Assembly: GCA_958510825.1 (NCBI GenBank)
Contig: OY294044.1
Span: forward strand, 107,298,893 to 107,362,892
DNA: 64,000 bases
Reading direction: 5' to 3'
Source of the DNA: Brachypterus glaber
Lineage: Eukaryota; Arthropoda; Insecta; Coleoptera; Kateretidae
Below the pieces are notes generated by a model that made no database searches, had not been told where the DNA came from, and was given only the letters and a program-made list of their open reading frames with translations. A program made the translations under genes and the position numbers. This document shows positions 26,101 through 41,100 of the stretch, one piece after another; the first letter of the stretch is position 1, and each line of letters starts with the position of its first letter.

Positions 26101-29100
26101 AGAACCTCTGACGTCATAGGTAGAGAAATAATATTTCTACCAATGAAAAGAACAGTAATAAAGATGTGATTTTAGGCTGGTGGTGAAAAAAATTAATTAT
26201 AAAGGTCATGTCCTATTTTTACCAACTATAAAATATAAACGAATATACAGTGCGTGCATTAAGTCTGGAATCACCCGAGTAACTTTTTAGTTACAATTAA
26301 AATACAAAAATCCTCGGACAGGTCGATTTATATTTTTAATTCTGCAAATTTTGGTCTAAATAAAGTTATCAAAATTGGCACCCCCCTGCACCCTCACCCC
26401 CCAACTTTTTTTTTCAAATAGCAACCTACCCCTTGTGATACATCATTGGAAAGGTAATTTAATAAGCTTTACAACAGTGTATGATAAAGCCTAATTTGTT
26501 AAAGGGTCTATGAAAAAACGCATGTTTTATTTAAACATTGTGTGAAATATTACGCATATGGTAATTGTTGCCCTATTTCCTACTTGGCATCTTCCTGAGA
26601 ATCTAAATAAGGTTGTTTTAAACTTATTGTAATATTTTATACCCTGTTGAAAAATGCAATTTTTTTTTCTTTTTATTGACCAATTTTATGTTTACTATTA
26701 AATCGATTTTAATTCCGTTTTTTTACTGTCCACTGTCAAAGAGCTGAAGGACATCAATTTGAACATTTATAGTGAACTAAAGTTATACTTTACATGTCTT
26801 TATAATAAACTAAATTGTGCATTTTATCATTAGCCCTTTACCAAATTAGGCTTTATTATACACCGTTGGAAAGCTTATTAAATTACCTTTCCAACGAAGT
26901 GTCACAAGGGGTAGGTTGCTATTTGAAAAAAAAAAAAAGTTGGGGGGTGAGGGTGCAAGGGGGTGCAAATTTTAATAACTTTTATGTTCGCTCTAAAAGT
27001 TATATTTTCAGCCTTATTTAAATATATTTTTTCACTACTAGCTTTAGAACATACCATTATTTATCATGTTTTCAGACTGTGAATTCAATTTTATTCACCT
27101 ATAGCAGTAAGAATTTTTCCTACGATCCTCTATGGAAATGACATTTAGAACAGTCTTTTGTTCTTTAGAAAAAGCCTCATATCGTACTAGTTTGATATTT
27201 TTATATCACACTAGTGTGATATTTATATATGGAGGTTTGCCTAATTTTATTTAGATATTTACCTAGTAGATTCTACGAATTTTATTCACCTTGTTTTATT
27301 AACCATTTTCCACCTTTCACCACAGCATTTTATATCTTTTAAGTGTTTTAATCCAAATATTTCTGTTTTTCATGTCAAAAATAAAAACTATATAACGTTA
27401 CTATTTTGACCATTACTGTCTAGTCTAGACAGTCTAGATCTTATAAAAATTACTTAATTTTTTATTTAGTTACCTTACATTACATAAAAAACATCAAAAT
27501 ACACAGTATTCTTCTTATGAAATGTAAAACAGTACAATTTTACTGTCTTATATGGCAGCATAACCACAGAAATCTAATTTGTATGCTATTTATAATTATT
27601 TTGTGCTTTGCTTTTCTTAAAAATTATTAAAAATTAAAAAATTTTAAAATAAGAAACTTATATCTGCTTTACAAAATTTAAGGGTAAAAAGTACCAAAAA
27701 TAACGATATACCTTTTCATCTCTCAAATGTAAATGAAATAAATAATTTTTTTTCACAAATTCTTCAACAAAAACCTAATTGCCAAAATAAAATTAAATAT
27801 TATAAAAATAAAAAACTTAACAACAATTGTAATGTTAATTTCAATTTAAGTACAGAGGAGAAGGTAAATAGTTATTTAAACGATATTAAAACTCATGCTG
27901 TGGGGATTGATGGCATTAATGCAAAAATGTTAAAAATTTGTTCGCCGTTTATTGATAAGTACATTTTACACATCATAAACACTTGTATTGAAAGACGTTA
28001 TTTTCCAAAAATGTGGAAATGTGCTATAGGTAAACCTTTGGCAAAAAAAACTAACCCTGAAAATTTTTCTGAACTGCGAATAATAAGTATTTTACCTACA
28101 ATGTCCAAGATCTTCGAAAAAATTATTTTTGAGCAAATACTGAATCATTGCAATTTACACAATGTCATTCCCCCTAACCAATGTGGTTTTAGGAAAGGTT
28201 ACAGCACATCAACTGCGCTTGTATCTGTAACTGATGATATTATAAATAACTGTGATAAAGAGTTTATTACTGCATTGATTCTACTTGACTTCAGTAAGGC
28301 ATTTGACACCATCGATCCTGGTCTTCTGTTGGCCAAATTAGAATACATCGGTTTTATTTTTTTTGGTAACAAGCAATCAATAAAATTTCTTGAGAATAAC
28401 ATGAGTATTGAGATCGATGGTGTTAGACTGCCTTCAACCAATGTCGCAAAAAATTTAGGGTTATTCGTGGATAATGAATTAAGATTTGTAGATCACGTTA
28501 ATAGTTTAATAAAAAAATCAATGTCAAGTTTAAAACTGCTCTATTCCAACAGACACATTCTTACCGAACATCTAAAGAAAAGTCTTTCAGAATCTCTTGT
28601 ACTTTCCCATTTCAATTATTGCGATTTTATTTATGGTCCTTGTCTTGATGAAAACAGTAAATTTAAAATTCAAAAAGTGCAAAATAGTTGTTGTAGGTTT
28701 ATCAAGGGGGTCAACAGGTACAACCGTATGTCCCCTATAATAACACAGTTAAAATGGCTAAAAATGGAACAGAGGCGTAAGTTACATCTTTTAGTATTTA
28801 CTCACAAATCCTTACAAACGAACCCAGTACAAATTATTGCTAATAAATATGTTACTAGAAATCAAATTCATTCCATTAATACAAGAAATAATGTAAAACT
28901 TAATATGCCTACTTTCAGTAAAAGTTTTTTTAAACGATCTTTCAGTTATAATTCTATAAATGAATATAATAAGTTGCCTGAGTCATTTAAGTTGCTTAAA
29001 ATTAACCCATTTAAAACAAAAGTTCAGCAAATTCTTTTTGAAAATCAATAAGGTATTTTGTATTTTTAAATTTCTACAATCAATAGTCTTTTAAGTGTGT

Positions 29101-32100
29101 TGCAGGAGTGTGTGTATTTGTGGTTAATAATTATAATTATCATTTAATTTTATTTTAAGTTAAAGTATTTTTGCGCCATGCTTAGGTGTAAGTTAGTATA
29201 AGTTTCAAATAAAAATCAATCCTATATTTAAAATGTAGTAAAACATATCTTGTGGTTGAGTAAGAGTAGCCTAGCTAGACTTCGCCGCTTGTTATGTATT
29301 TTTTTATAAATAAAGTCTTTTTATTATTATTATTATTATTATTTTATTATATATTTTTTCGGGATCGTAGGAAAATTAGTGTACATAACTCGTTGGAAAG
29401 TGTATTTCATACTCGCGTGAAATATGTTACTTTCCACACTAGTTATGTAATATACTATTTTCTCTCCTAATAGGAGTAAATTTAATAAACAATTGATTTC
29501 TGTCACTTTAGTTCTTTCAGTTCTTTGTGAAATTTTTACTAACTAAACCCAAGAAAATAGCTTTAAATAACTTTTTATTTATTAAATATAATTAATTATA
29601 ATTATTACCAATTAATACAATTAATAATTAGCTAAATATTATGAAAAAATAAATAAAAAAAAAACTAAATTTTTAAACCTCAAGTTTTTATTTGAGCCAA
29701 TATCATTGATCAAGGCTACTTGATTTTTATGAAAATTTTATGAAATATCATTTCTGTTAATAATTTATTTTATTACTTGAATAATAGTTATTTATGGTAC
29801 TAGTGGGTAAAGTAAGATTTTGCCCATGAGAAAATTAACCTGCGAGGCGTCAGCCAAGCAGGTTAATTTTCGAGAGGGCAATATCGGTTTACCCATGAGT
29901 GCCATACAAGGTTTTATTCAATAAATAGCTTAGGGATTCATATTTTTATTAAAAATTCAAATGACATTTACAAGAAAATAATTTGACAAGTGACAGTTGA
30001 GTGGGTAAAATAAATAATTATTCAGTCAATAAAGTAAAAGCCACGCGGGGGTTATTATTGAGTTTATCTATTTAAAATAAAGCTGGTAATTGTCTTATTA
30101 TCTGTATGTATTGGATAAAAGTAATTTGTAACAGTAGCAATTTGACACTCGAGAACGATCGATGCGTGTCAATAAAAATATACTCAAATCCGCTGACGAA
30201 TATACCACGCGCCGGGCATTTCGTTAGAAATTACCATATTTTACGGCTGCAAACTATAGAAATAAGTTCCATATACACATATGTATTTAAATAATTAGTA
30301 GTGTATACCTACACTGGTCAAACAAACTTTAATTCGCGTACATCAGTTTCCAATTATGTGGTGTCTCCTGTGAAGAAATGGCGGTCATGACCTGTCGTGC
30401 TGAATGCTGTAACTAAGGTAAGATTACCATATATATTATTGGAACTGTCGTTTTGTCTTTAATATTCTTTTCAATCATTAATACCTATTCGCAGTCCACT
30501 TAATTAATATCATAAAGGCGATGTTACGGAGGCAATCCCATATCACCGAATGGGACCTTTCGACGTCACACAACAAAGTTTGGTATTTATTAACTTGGTA
30601 CATAATTAGAATTTATAATATCTTAGCTAAGTATTTTTGTTTATTTATTTATTTATTATTATATACATTCCATTAATCTATTCATCATCGTACAGAGTGA
30701 TATTGGTAGCAGGCAGTTTCAGGCTACTGGCCCTCTTCAGAACAGAAAATTTTCTTAGCGTTTGAAGTGAAGGGTTGTCTAGAATAATTATTATGATCAA
30801 GGATAAACAAATTAAAAATATAGACAGTACATTTAAAAGACATAATTCAGGTTCATAATATAGTCTTTTGAAGGTTTTGCTAAAATATATCACCAAGGCG
30901 CTTATTCCTTGATGAGAATAGACTAAAACAAAATTACGGGTTGTTTTTGATGCGCCAAAGAAAATTTGAAACTTAGTTATTAAAAACAAAAATTCCATAT
31001 TCCATATAAAGATAAGGTATTTTTTTTTTCACTACTAGCTTTAGGACATACCATTATTTATCATGTTTGCAAACTGTGAAATCAATTTTCTTGACCTATA
31101 GCAATAATAATTTTTTCTCTCCTAGTAGGAGTAAACTTTATAAACAATTGATTTTTGTCACTTTAGATGTTTCAGTTCTTTGTGAAATTTTTACTAACTA
31201 AACTCAAGAAAATAGCTTTAAATAACTTTTTATTCTTACTATTTATTTAATTTATTTACAATTATTCATAATATTTAAATAGATAGGTATATTATTTATA
31301 ATTCCTACCTAAATTATTAATATGGCATATGGTATTAAATAATTGTTTAACAAATACCTACTGATCATATAAGTAGCGCCTAATCTCGATCGTCAATAAC
31401 CAATATTTACTAAATAATTAATATAGCCAGGGCCGTAGCAAAAAATATTTCGTGGGGGAGAAAGGTCAAAAATCACAACTTTTTTTAGTATAAAATTTTT
31501 GTATTTTTCGACAAATTTAACTTTTTTAAATTACGAAAAATTGTAAAAATTACGAAAAAGTTGTAAATTTCATGTAAATATTATGTAAAATTTACACTTT
31601 TGTAAAATAATTTTTATCTTTTCCAATAACTAAAATTATTATTTATTTTAATTTTTCGTCACCAAAAAGTTGTAAAACATAGGGTCACTCGATCGGTTTT
31701 TGCTTTGTCTACTTTGTGTCTTAGTGTGTTTTGGTGGTTGGTTGGTTTGGGCGAAAACTACCAGAAACCCAAAGGGCTAACCATCAAAACACTAGACAAA
31801 GCAACAACTAATCGAGTGACCCTAGTAAAACAAATTAAAAATGTAAAAGTTGTGTAACAAAAAATAATTTTTATTGATATAAAAGTTCTGGTTAAGTTTT
31901 TATTATACAGGCTGTTCCAGAACTCGCGTACCGAAATTTAAGAGGTGATTCTACATCCAAAAATATGAAAAAAAGTTTCTATAAAGGTTGGTCCGGAAAT
32001 GAGCCCTAAGGGAGCTACGGCCCTTCGAAGATGACGTATTGAATGGGGAACGAAAAAAAGCACCAATAAAATTTTAATGCTGCAGGGTGATTCTTCATTT

Positions 32101-35100
32101 AAAACTGAGCAAAAAAGTATTATACACCAAAACACCTAAATTTAATATTAAAGGAGTAATAGCCTTTTAAAAAGTAACGTTTTCGGTGGCACAAAATGTT
32201 ACTTCCTCTTAATTGCATTTTTTTTTGATAACGGTTGCTCCTACAGTGTTACACTATATGATATTTTATATGTATTTTTACTCTAGAAATCTATATTTTT
32301 TACAACAAATCCAAAAAACATACACATAGAAAAGTTTGGGGCAAAAATGTTTTAAGCCTCATATATTTTGTCCGTCTGGGCACGCCTCTGGATAAATTAA
32401 AAAAATAAACTAACATAAACTTATTGCCCTTATTAATACTAGTATACATGCAAAAGCTCGCCGCTCTAGCTTAAACGGTACCCGAGTTATTAATTAAAAA
32501 CCTTATTTTTATTACAATTTTAAAGGGCCCTAGATCCCTTAGGGCTCATTTCCGGACCAACCTTTATAGGAACTTTTTTTATATTTTTGGATCTAGAATC
32601 ACCTCTTAAATTTTGGCATGCCAGTTATGGATCACCCTGTATATTTTCCAAAATTTAAAAAATTTTACTTAACTTTTATATTTTTAACTTAAGATAGGTG
32701 GACCCATAGATACGGCCCTGAATATAGCTATATCAGCTAACATTAGTGTTTGTTTTAATTATCTTAAACAAATTATAAAAATAATAATAATATATATTAT
32801 AATGTATTGTATTTAATTTGTCTGGATTTTTTCTGTTTTTGGTGGAATTATGCTTAGATTTAATGTAACTTTAATCAATTATCACGACAGTGTGCACGCC
32901 TAGTGAGACAAGCGCTCGACCAGAATTTAATATAGAGTAAGGGAACGTTCAAGTTTTACGTAACACTCCTAGGGGGGGGGTCATTTTGGAGTGTTACGCC
33001 CATGTTAATGGTATATTTTATTTAGCTTATGGCACGTACAAAATAATGAGTTTATAATAGTTATGTGTAGTATTATATAATAAGTATATTAGCAGGGCTT
33101 GATGAGAATTATAAGGCGATGTCCAGATTGGTTAACCATTGGATTGCAACAGGTGTAGCTGCTGCAAAATCCACAATGTCCCCAGAAAATAATCTAAGTG
33201 GGCAGTCGGTGGTTATGTGGCGAATGGTTTGCTCGGCTGCACCACAGCTGCATGACGGATCTGGTCTTAAACGCCATTTGTGAAGGCTATAGTTACATCT
33301 TCCTTGATTTGTTCGGACTCGGTTTAGTGAAGTCCATATTTTTCTCGGTAGGTTAAATCCTGGGGGTAGATTATTAGGGTCCAGGAAGGTATGCCATTCA
33401 GCTGGTGAGTGCAAGAGCCATTGGTTTGTCCATTGCCTAGATCCATTGAAACCTTCATCTGTGAGCTGCTTTGCGGTGACAATGGGAGGTCGCCTGGATT
33501 TCAGCCTTTTGAACTCGACGTTGTTTATGTCTTCGTGTATTGGGAGCATATCATTTTGGTTTATTTTCGTGTACTCGCGTAGCAGGTTGTTTTGTCTGCG
33601 AATATGTGGAGGTTGAATGTGACTCAATACAGGAAGCCAGTGCAGAGGAGTTGGTTTTAGAGTGCCAGAAATTATACGCATTGTATGATTTAGCGTGGTG
33701 TCCACTTTATGGATGTGGGCACTATTGAGCCAAGCAGATGAACAGTACTCAGCAGTAGTATACACAAGGCTTAGGGCTGAAGATCGCAAAGTCGGTGCAG
33801 TGGCTCCCCATGTTGTTCCTGCCAGCTTTTGAAGGATGTGGTTCCGTGTACGAAGCTTTGCTGCAGTGTTTGTTAAGTGGCGATTAAAGGAGAGGGTTCG
33901 GTCTTGGGTTACCCCAAGGTATTTGGGGAACGGGTTATGAGGAAGTATGTTGCCATTTAGAGTAACATTCAGTGTGGTGTTGGCTAGTCTGTTATTTAAG
34001 TGAAAGCAGCACGTTTCCGTTTTTGTGACGCTTGGTGTGAGGCGCCATTTGCGAAAAAAGGTGCTTAGCTTATTTAAATCTGTCGAGAGCTTCTCTTCTA
34101 TTACTTCTAAGGACTTGTGCTGGAAAGTGATACATATATCGTCGGCATAGGCAAATATTCTACCGGAGGTTTTGGGTAAATCGGCAACATAAAGGTTGAA
34201 CAGCAAGGGTGCTAACACGGATCCTTGGGGAAGTCCGTTATTAAGTATTCTGGATTTACTTATACCGTTGTTCATAATTACTTGAAATACACGGTTGGAA
34301 AGCATGTTATTAATCAAACTGGCCATTTTCTTACATTTTAAAGCTTTGAGCAGTTTATAGTGTAATGGTATAGGAAAATAGCGTTACAGGGGGGGGGGTC
34401 CAAAATGATCAAAATTTGCGTTACGTAATACTTGAACGTTCCCTAAGCTAAAACACTATAAGCCAAGCCGTAAAGATATGTAACGTAATATTTTCTAAAG
34501 GAGTTTTATGTTTATCGGACTTTTACCTCTACTTTTACAATTTTTTGAGAAGTTGCGCACCCTGTAACATTTTAATTTTTAATGAAAGTTTTTCAAAAAC
34601 ATTGGGTCCTTCCTCTCGCAGAAGTTGATTTTTCATGAACACTTAATAGGTTTGTTTTGATTCTCGAAAATCGCAGTTCTGAACTGATTCGAAATCGGCG
34701 CAGTTGCTACTGCGCAATGCTCAGTCACAACTGCGCTGATTCCGAATCAGTTCAGAACTGCTATTTTCGAGAATCAAAACAAACCTAATATTGATCGGAT
34801 ATTCCGTTATTGAATTACTTTCCGCACAAAATGGAAGGACACGGACTGGCGGACGAACAGTCGAGCAGAATTCAATAAAAAATATACTACCAAGTAAAAG
34901 AGCTTTCCCATTTTTCACCCCCGCGCGTAAAATGGATTTTTTTTATTATTAGATTCACTTTCAGCAACCATAAAAACCTTAGTATACCAATTTTCACGAA
35001 AACTACCCTCTGCCCCTTTGGGGGTGAAGTTAGAATTTTGTTATAATCAGATTCCCTTTCAACAACTTCAAAAACCCCATTATACCAATTTTCACGAAAA

Positions 35101-38100
35101 CTACCCTCACCCCTCGGGGGGTGGATTTAGAATATTTTTATTATCAGATTCACTTTCAGCAACCTCAAAAACCCCAATACACCAGTTTTCACAAAGACTA
35201 CCCACCCCTCAGCGGTGAAATTAGGAAAAATATATTATCAGATTTATATTCGTCGACCACAAAAACCCCTATATACCAATCTTCACGAAAATATTGAAAA
35301 TATTTAAAAATATTTACCCCTCGACCCCCGTGGGGGTGGAGTTAAAAAAAATTATTATCAGATTCAATTTCAGCAACCTTGAAAACTCCCATACATCAAT
35401 TTTCAAATTTTTGTAAAAAAAATGTATTTTTCCCCATTTGCCCCCCTTTCACCAAAAACAATCCCGAGCAAGAACTTTTGGTAACATACATAACATGATT
35501 ATTAAACACAAGATAGGTTTTGAAAAACTAAATTTTTAAAAGAATGGTGTTGGATTTTTTTATCGTTTAAAGAACGTTTTAAAACTTTTTTTTAAATGAG
35601 TTTTTAAAAGTTTTCATAAATATCTTGCTCTTTACTTTTTAGTTATACGTAACATGTAATTAATAGAAGGGTTTTAACTTTAAAAACTTGTTTTTTTTAT
35701 ATTTTATTATCATTTAAATGAATGACGGTGTACGCGCATTATTACCTCATCATGAACTTAAAAATAAATCACTGCATATAACAAAAAATATTTAATTAAA
35801 ATTAACCAAATTGCATGGATTAATGCAAATGATCATATCCTTCAAGAATATATTTATTTTAAAATAATCGGTTAAGAATTATGAACTTTTTCTATCCTAT
35901 TTCGTACAAGCGCAAAATAATAACAACGAACATCGATTCAGACATATTCAAATATTTTGAAGAACTTTTTTCTATTTTGCGACTCTTATAAGCTCATAAT
36001 CACACGCATTTTGCGTTTCTTATAGGCCCATAAGAGGTCTGTACTTTTTGTTCTTTTGGGTTGGCAAAGACCTGGCCTATCGCTTGACGTTTTCCGTGCA
36101 AATGTCAATTTCGCTTTAAAGTTGAATTTTCTACAAAATTTTGTGTATAGGTTATTTTTACCATGTTAAAATGTGGCTTGGTTAATTGCAGTAAAAAAGA
36201 GAAGAGATGACTATAAAATATATCAAAATATCATTTATTCTTAGAATTTTAAACATGGTATAAACTGTAATGCTAATCCAAAACAAAAATCCCAAAATCA
36301 GTCATCAATTTAAATGTAAGTTTTTTTTAATTTTAGAGCAAAATAGAAAAAATTGTATAAACCACTCGTTTTTAGCGCACGAGTACAAGTTTAGAAAACG
36401 AGCCGCTTGCGGCGAGTTTTCTAAAGTAAGTAAAAGTTATGAAACTAGTACTTTAATATACTATTAAGTGTGAGTAACCGTTTTGAATCTGGATTATACG
36501 GCCGAAAGTTGTACGGCCGAAGAAATGCTTTTACCCCCTCTACTGTATTCTCCAGAGGTTCTCAATATTTGATTAAAACAATGAATTTCTTATGCATATT
36601 GTTACACCAGGCGAGCATTTATTATTTAATTAGCTAAAGCTAAATTATTTAGCCTGAATATAATCCTATTTGATTCTTAAAATATATCCCTTCTAAATTC
36701 TGAAATATCGTATCTGAAAAATGCCTCCCATTAAAAAAAAAACACAAAACCAGCAAACTACCAAACCAAACCATTATTAACGTAAACCAACCCCTCTCAT
36801 TAAAAAAAACACCAAACCAGAAAACTACCAAACTAAACCATTGTTAACATAAACCAACGCCTCCCATTAAAAAAAAATAACACCAAACCAGCAAACTATC
36901 AAACCAAACCATTGTAAACGCACCCATTAAAAAAAACACTAACCAGAAATTGGTGAGTATTTTAACAATTTTTTGTTATAAAAATTTTAACCATTATTTT
37001 ATTATATTTATTAATTTTCAGAGAATAGTAATAAGCAACCAGTTATATATCTCAATGTATAAATACTTGCCTAAGTTTTGAGAGCCACTGAAATCAGTGC
37101 TGTCACTACTACAAACCTCGCTTTCGGCCGTATGATCTTCGGCCGTAATACCCACCTCGGCCGTTTTTGGCGCTAGCGATTTGTTAGACAAGCCCCTAAA
37201 TCATGGATGCCAGAGATGTTTCAGAATACCGCGTAATATGAATTTTCGGTCGAGCGCACGGTTAGACACTGTTCACGGTTACCCTGCTTTCCCCTAATAT
37301 TAAAATCAATAAAGAAGTAATTAAAATATGCTTGCATGCGTCAAATATCAACTACGCAATAAGGGAAAACAATTTTAGAATATGTTCTTTGTTCATCACA
37401 CTTTTCAGGGTTAGGCTTGTTCGCAAAATATTTGTACAAACAATTATAATCTCATTAGATGTAAAACATAAATATTATTGAATATTATAAACTGCAACAT
37501 TAATTAAATTGATGAACGTAAAAATAACCCTATTATAGGTCCAGGCATATAAAAGGCCTGGACCGCCCGGGCGGTTCAGAGCAGTCCAATAGTTTAGTCT
37601 CTAGAGGAAAAAATAAAAGTCCAAACTAGTATGGAACAGACAATATTCCGCGCGAGCGAAAAGTTTGTCATACGAGCCGGTAGGAGAGTATGACGGTCCC
37701 GCGAGCGCGGAATGACTATTCCATAGGTGTTGTAGACTATACTTTTTCTTCGACTGCAAATATGAAACAATGTACGGCTTTAAACTGCGGACCAGGTTAA
37801 AAACAATGTTTTTTGTGACTCGAAATTGTAAATGCAACAAAACGCATATCTTTAAATAAAGCAATTAATATTATTTAATAATTTTATCCAATCAGTACTT
37901 AAAAAAGATTTTTATTTAATTTTAGCACATATTTACAAATTATAATACAAAAATTGAAGGTTATGTCAGATTGTTGTGACAGATCAGGTTTAAATATTTA
38001 ACAATAGATGGAGCAGTTTTAATTATTTGAACTAAATTGATAAAAAACTGGTCAAATATTAAGAAAAACTAATAAACTTTATGTAATTTTAATACAAAAC

Positions 38101-41100
38101 TTTAAATTGCATTAAATTATTCAATATTTCATGGCAAAATTTATTTTTTTGCTAATTTTGCTACAGTTTTCTTTACTTTTATAAACAAGAGATGGCACTA
38201 CATGTGCTCATTCTAACACGATACGAAATATTCATACCGTATCTAGAGCTAGAATGGATTCATTCTGTGTTTGAAAAGTCTGTGTATTTGATTACATTCT
38301 AAAGCAGTCGTAGAAAAATAATAGTATGTATTTAAAATTATTCTACCATTTACCGTAAGCGCTAGAATAGTAAAGTACGGTAATTTTAAATTTCCCGAGG
38401 AATTTCCCAAAATATGAGGTACTATTGTATTAAAAATAATACCCCAGAAAATAAAAAACTTTATTTGTTTAACAATCTTTCGGTTTTCGAAAAAAATATA
38501 CAGTGCGGTCCAAAAGACACCTCCTCCTTTTAACTTTTGAACGAGTTAAGATATCGACTTTCAATTTAGAACTCTTAAATAAGACAACTTAAACTATCTT
38601 TTAGCATATATTTGATATTTTCAGCTCTTAAAATGTGGGCAGGGGGGCATGGGGAGACATTTTTTAAAATGGATCGTCGCGTGATACATCATTTTATAGC
38701 TTATAAAATTCTCTGCCCACATTTTAAGAGCTGAAAGTATTAAATATATGCTAAAAGATAGTTTAAGTTTTCTTATTTAAAAGTTCCAAATTTGAAGTCG
38801 ATATCTCAACTGGTTCAAAAGTTAAGGGGGAGGGTGACTTTTGGACCGCTCTGTATATATTTTTTATTTTTAAAAAATTTATTTTTTTTATTTTTTCTCT
38901 CGAAAAAAAAATTATTTATACATATTTTTTTTTGAAAACAACTTTTAAAAAGAAATATTAAAAAAAAATTATCTTTTTTTCAAAATAACTCGATTTTTTG
39001 TTTAGGCCTGATAAATTTATTTATTTAGCATTTCAAATAATTTTAACTTGCGTATTCGGGAAAATGCAATATACCATCCAGTGTGAATAGTATATATTGG
39101 AATGCGTAGCATTACATATCTTTACGCACGGTTCGAATTGTTGGGTCGATAACAAGAAAAAATGGTCCAACACGAAACTAGGCTTAAACCATTCCTTATA
39201 TGTCTGGCTTTTATTTCAGACCAAATTTAAAATAACACAGGTTTACAAAAAAAAACCTAGGTATTTTGGCACCCTGAATTAGATCCCGGGGTCAGTTTTG
39301 CCCTATCACGTCAGGAAAATGAGATTTCAAGGTCATTGAGGTCAAAATGGTGAGCGGCCCCGCGACAATATCTCAAGCGACCTGTTAACTTTACGGGTAA
39401 CTCTGTAGGTCTTGAATACTTTCTGAACGTTGAGATGTTGTCCCGGGGCCGCTCCCGTTTTCCTGACGTGATTGGACAAAACTGACCCAGATCTGATTCA
39501 GGGCGCCAAAATACCTAGGAATACCATGGTCCGGTCAAATAGTCCTGACTTTTTTTTTGTAAACCTGTGTAATCCATCGACGAAAAAAAATTTTCTTCAA
39601 CTTTTTATTTTTCAGTGTATTTTTTTGGATCAAATTTATTAAATTAGCCAATAATATTAAATTTCTGTTATAAAACTTGGATATTTTAACTGTTTTTAAT
39701 TAATTTATGTCGCTGATTTCAAAAATATTTATACAATGTATATTACATACTTAAGCAAATGATGCAGATTATCATAGTTTGCCATGGTTTATATTTCTTA
39801 AACAAAAACTTTTACAGCAAAACTGATATTATTTTTAAAATCAGAGACCCAAAATTAGTTAAAAACAGTAAAAATATCTAAAAAGTTTAATAAACTTGGT
39901 TCAAACACTACACTAAACAAAAATAAAAAGTTGAAAATTTTTTTGTTTCGTCGATGGATTATTTTAAATCTGGTATGAAATGAAAGCTAGACTTATAAGA
40001 AATAGTTTAAGACTAGTTTCGCGTTGAGCCATTTTTTTTATATTTACCTAAAAAATCTAACCGTGTACGGCTTGTTTTTATACTTGGATACAAATAAGTT
40101 TAAAAATAAAAATATGTAGTACCTAATCTGTGATAAATAAATGATCTATTAAACTTAAAAAGAAAAGTAAATTTACTTAGGTATTTATATACAATATTAG
40201 GGTGGACCTCATATTTTTGTATTATCTTAAAATTTTCATTTTTTTTCCTGGAAAATTCTGAAAATATCAGAGTAATCAAACTTCTCTAAGGGTACTAATG
40301 GGGATTCTAAAATTCGTAAAATTATAATTTTACGAATTTTAGAATCCCCATTAGTAATGGTATACCATAAATCGTAAAAAGTCGTTGAAAATTGTCTTTA
40401 ATGTTTGTATAAGTAAAAAATTAAAAGGGCTTAAAATCTTATTTTTTCCTTTTAAGCACAAAATTATGAGCCAAATTTCAAAATGATCAAAAGATTTTAA
40501 CACGTGTCAGCAATCCGCCAAAGTTGACCCTAAAACGAAAATTTACGAATTTCTACCATAAACATATGTGAGTCAAACGGTAAAAAAATATTTTAAAAAT
40601 GTATCAGATCGAATTGAATTTATTTTTTCTACGACTGCTTTAGAATGTAAGCAAATACACACACTTTTCAAACACAGAATGAATCCATTCTAGCTCTAGA
40701 TACGGTATGAATATTCCGTATCAAGTGTTAGAATGAGCACATGTAGTGCCATCTCTTGTTTATAAAAGTAAAGAAAACTGTAGCAAAATTAGCAAAAATA
40801 TATTTATTTTACCATGAAATATTGAATAATTTAATGCAATTTAAAGTTTTGCATTAAAATTACATAAAGTTTATTAGTTTTTCTTAATATTTGACCAGTT
40901 TTTTATCAATTTAGTTCAAAAAATTAAAACTGCTCCATCAATTGTTAAATATTTAAAACTGATATCTGTCACAACAGTCTGACATAACCTTCAATTTTTG
41001 CATTATAATTTGTAAAAATGTGCTAAAATTGAATAATAATCTTTTTTTAAGTACTGATTTGATAAAAATATAAAATAACATTAATTAATTTATTTAAAAA

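Noticed and set aside
30361..30423. Possible 5' exon of a plus-strand gene ending in GTAAGA
   Set aside because: The frame from ATGGCG closes after 12 codons and no downstream exon was seen; it could be non-coding, but there is no support.
30678..30740. Third hammerhead-like motif on the minus strand (CUGAAGAGGGCC ... GCCUGAAAC)
   Set aside because: It has the box and a stem II with a G-U closing pair, but no cleavage triplet or complementary stem I could be found.
36163..36210. Possible THAP-domain start MLKCGLVNCSKK in family A
   Set aside because: Only about 15 codons before a stop, and the other copies do not keep the second Cys; too little to call.
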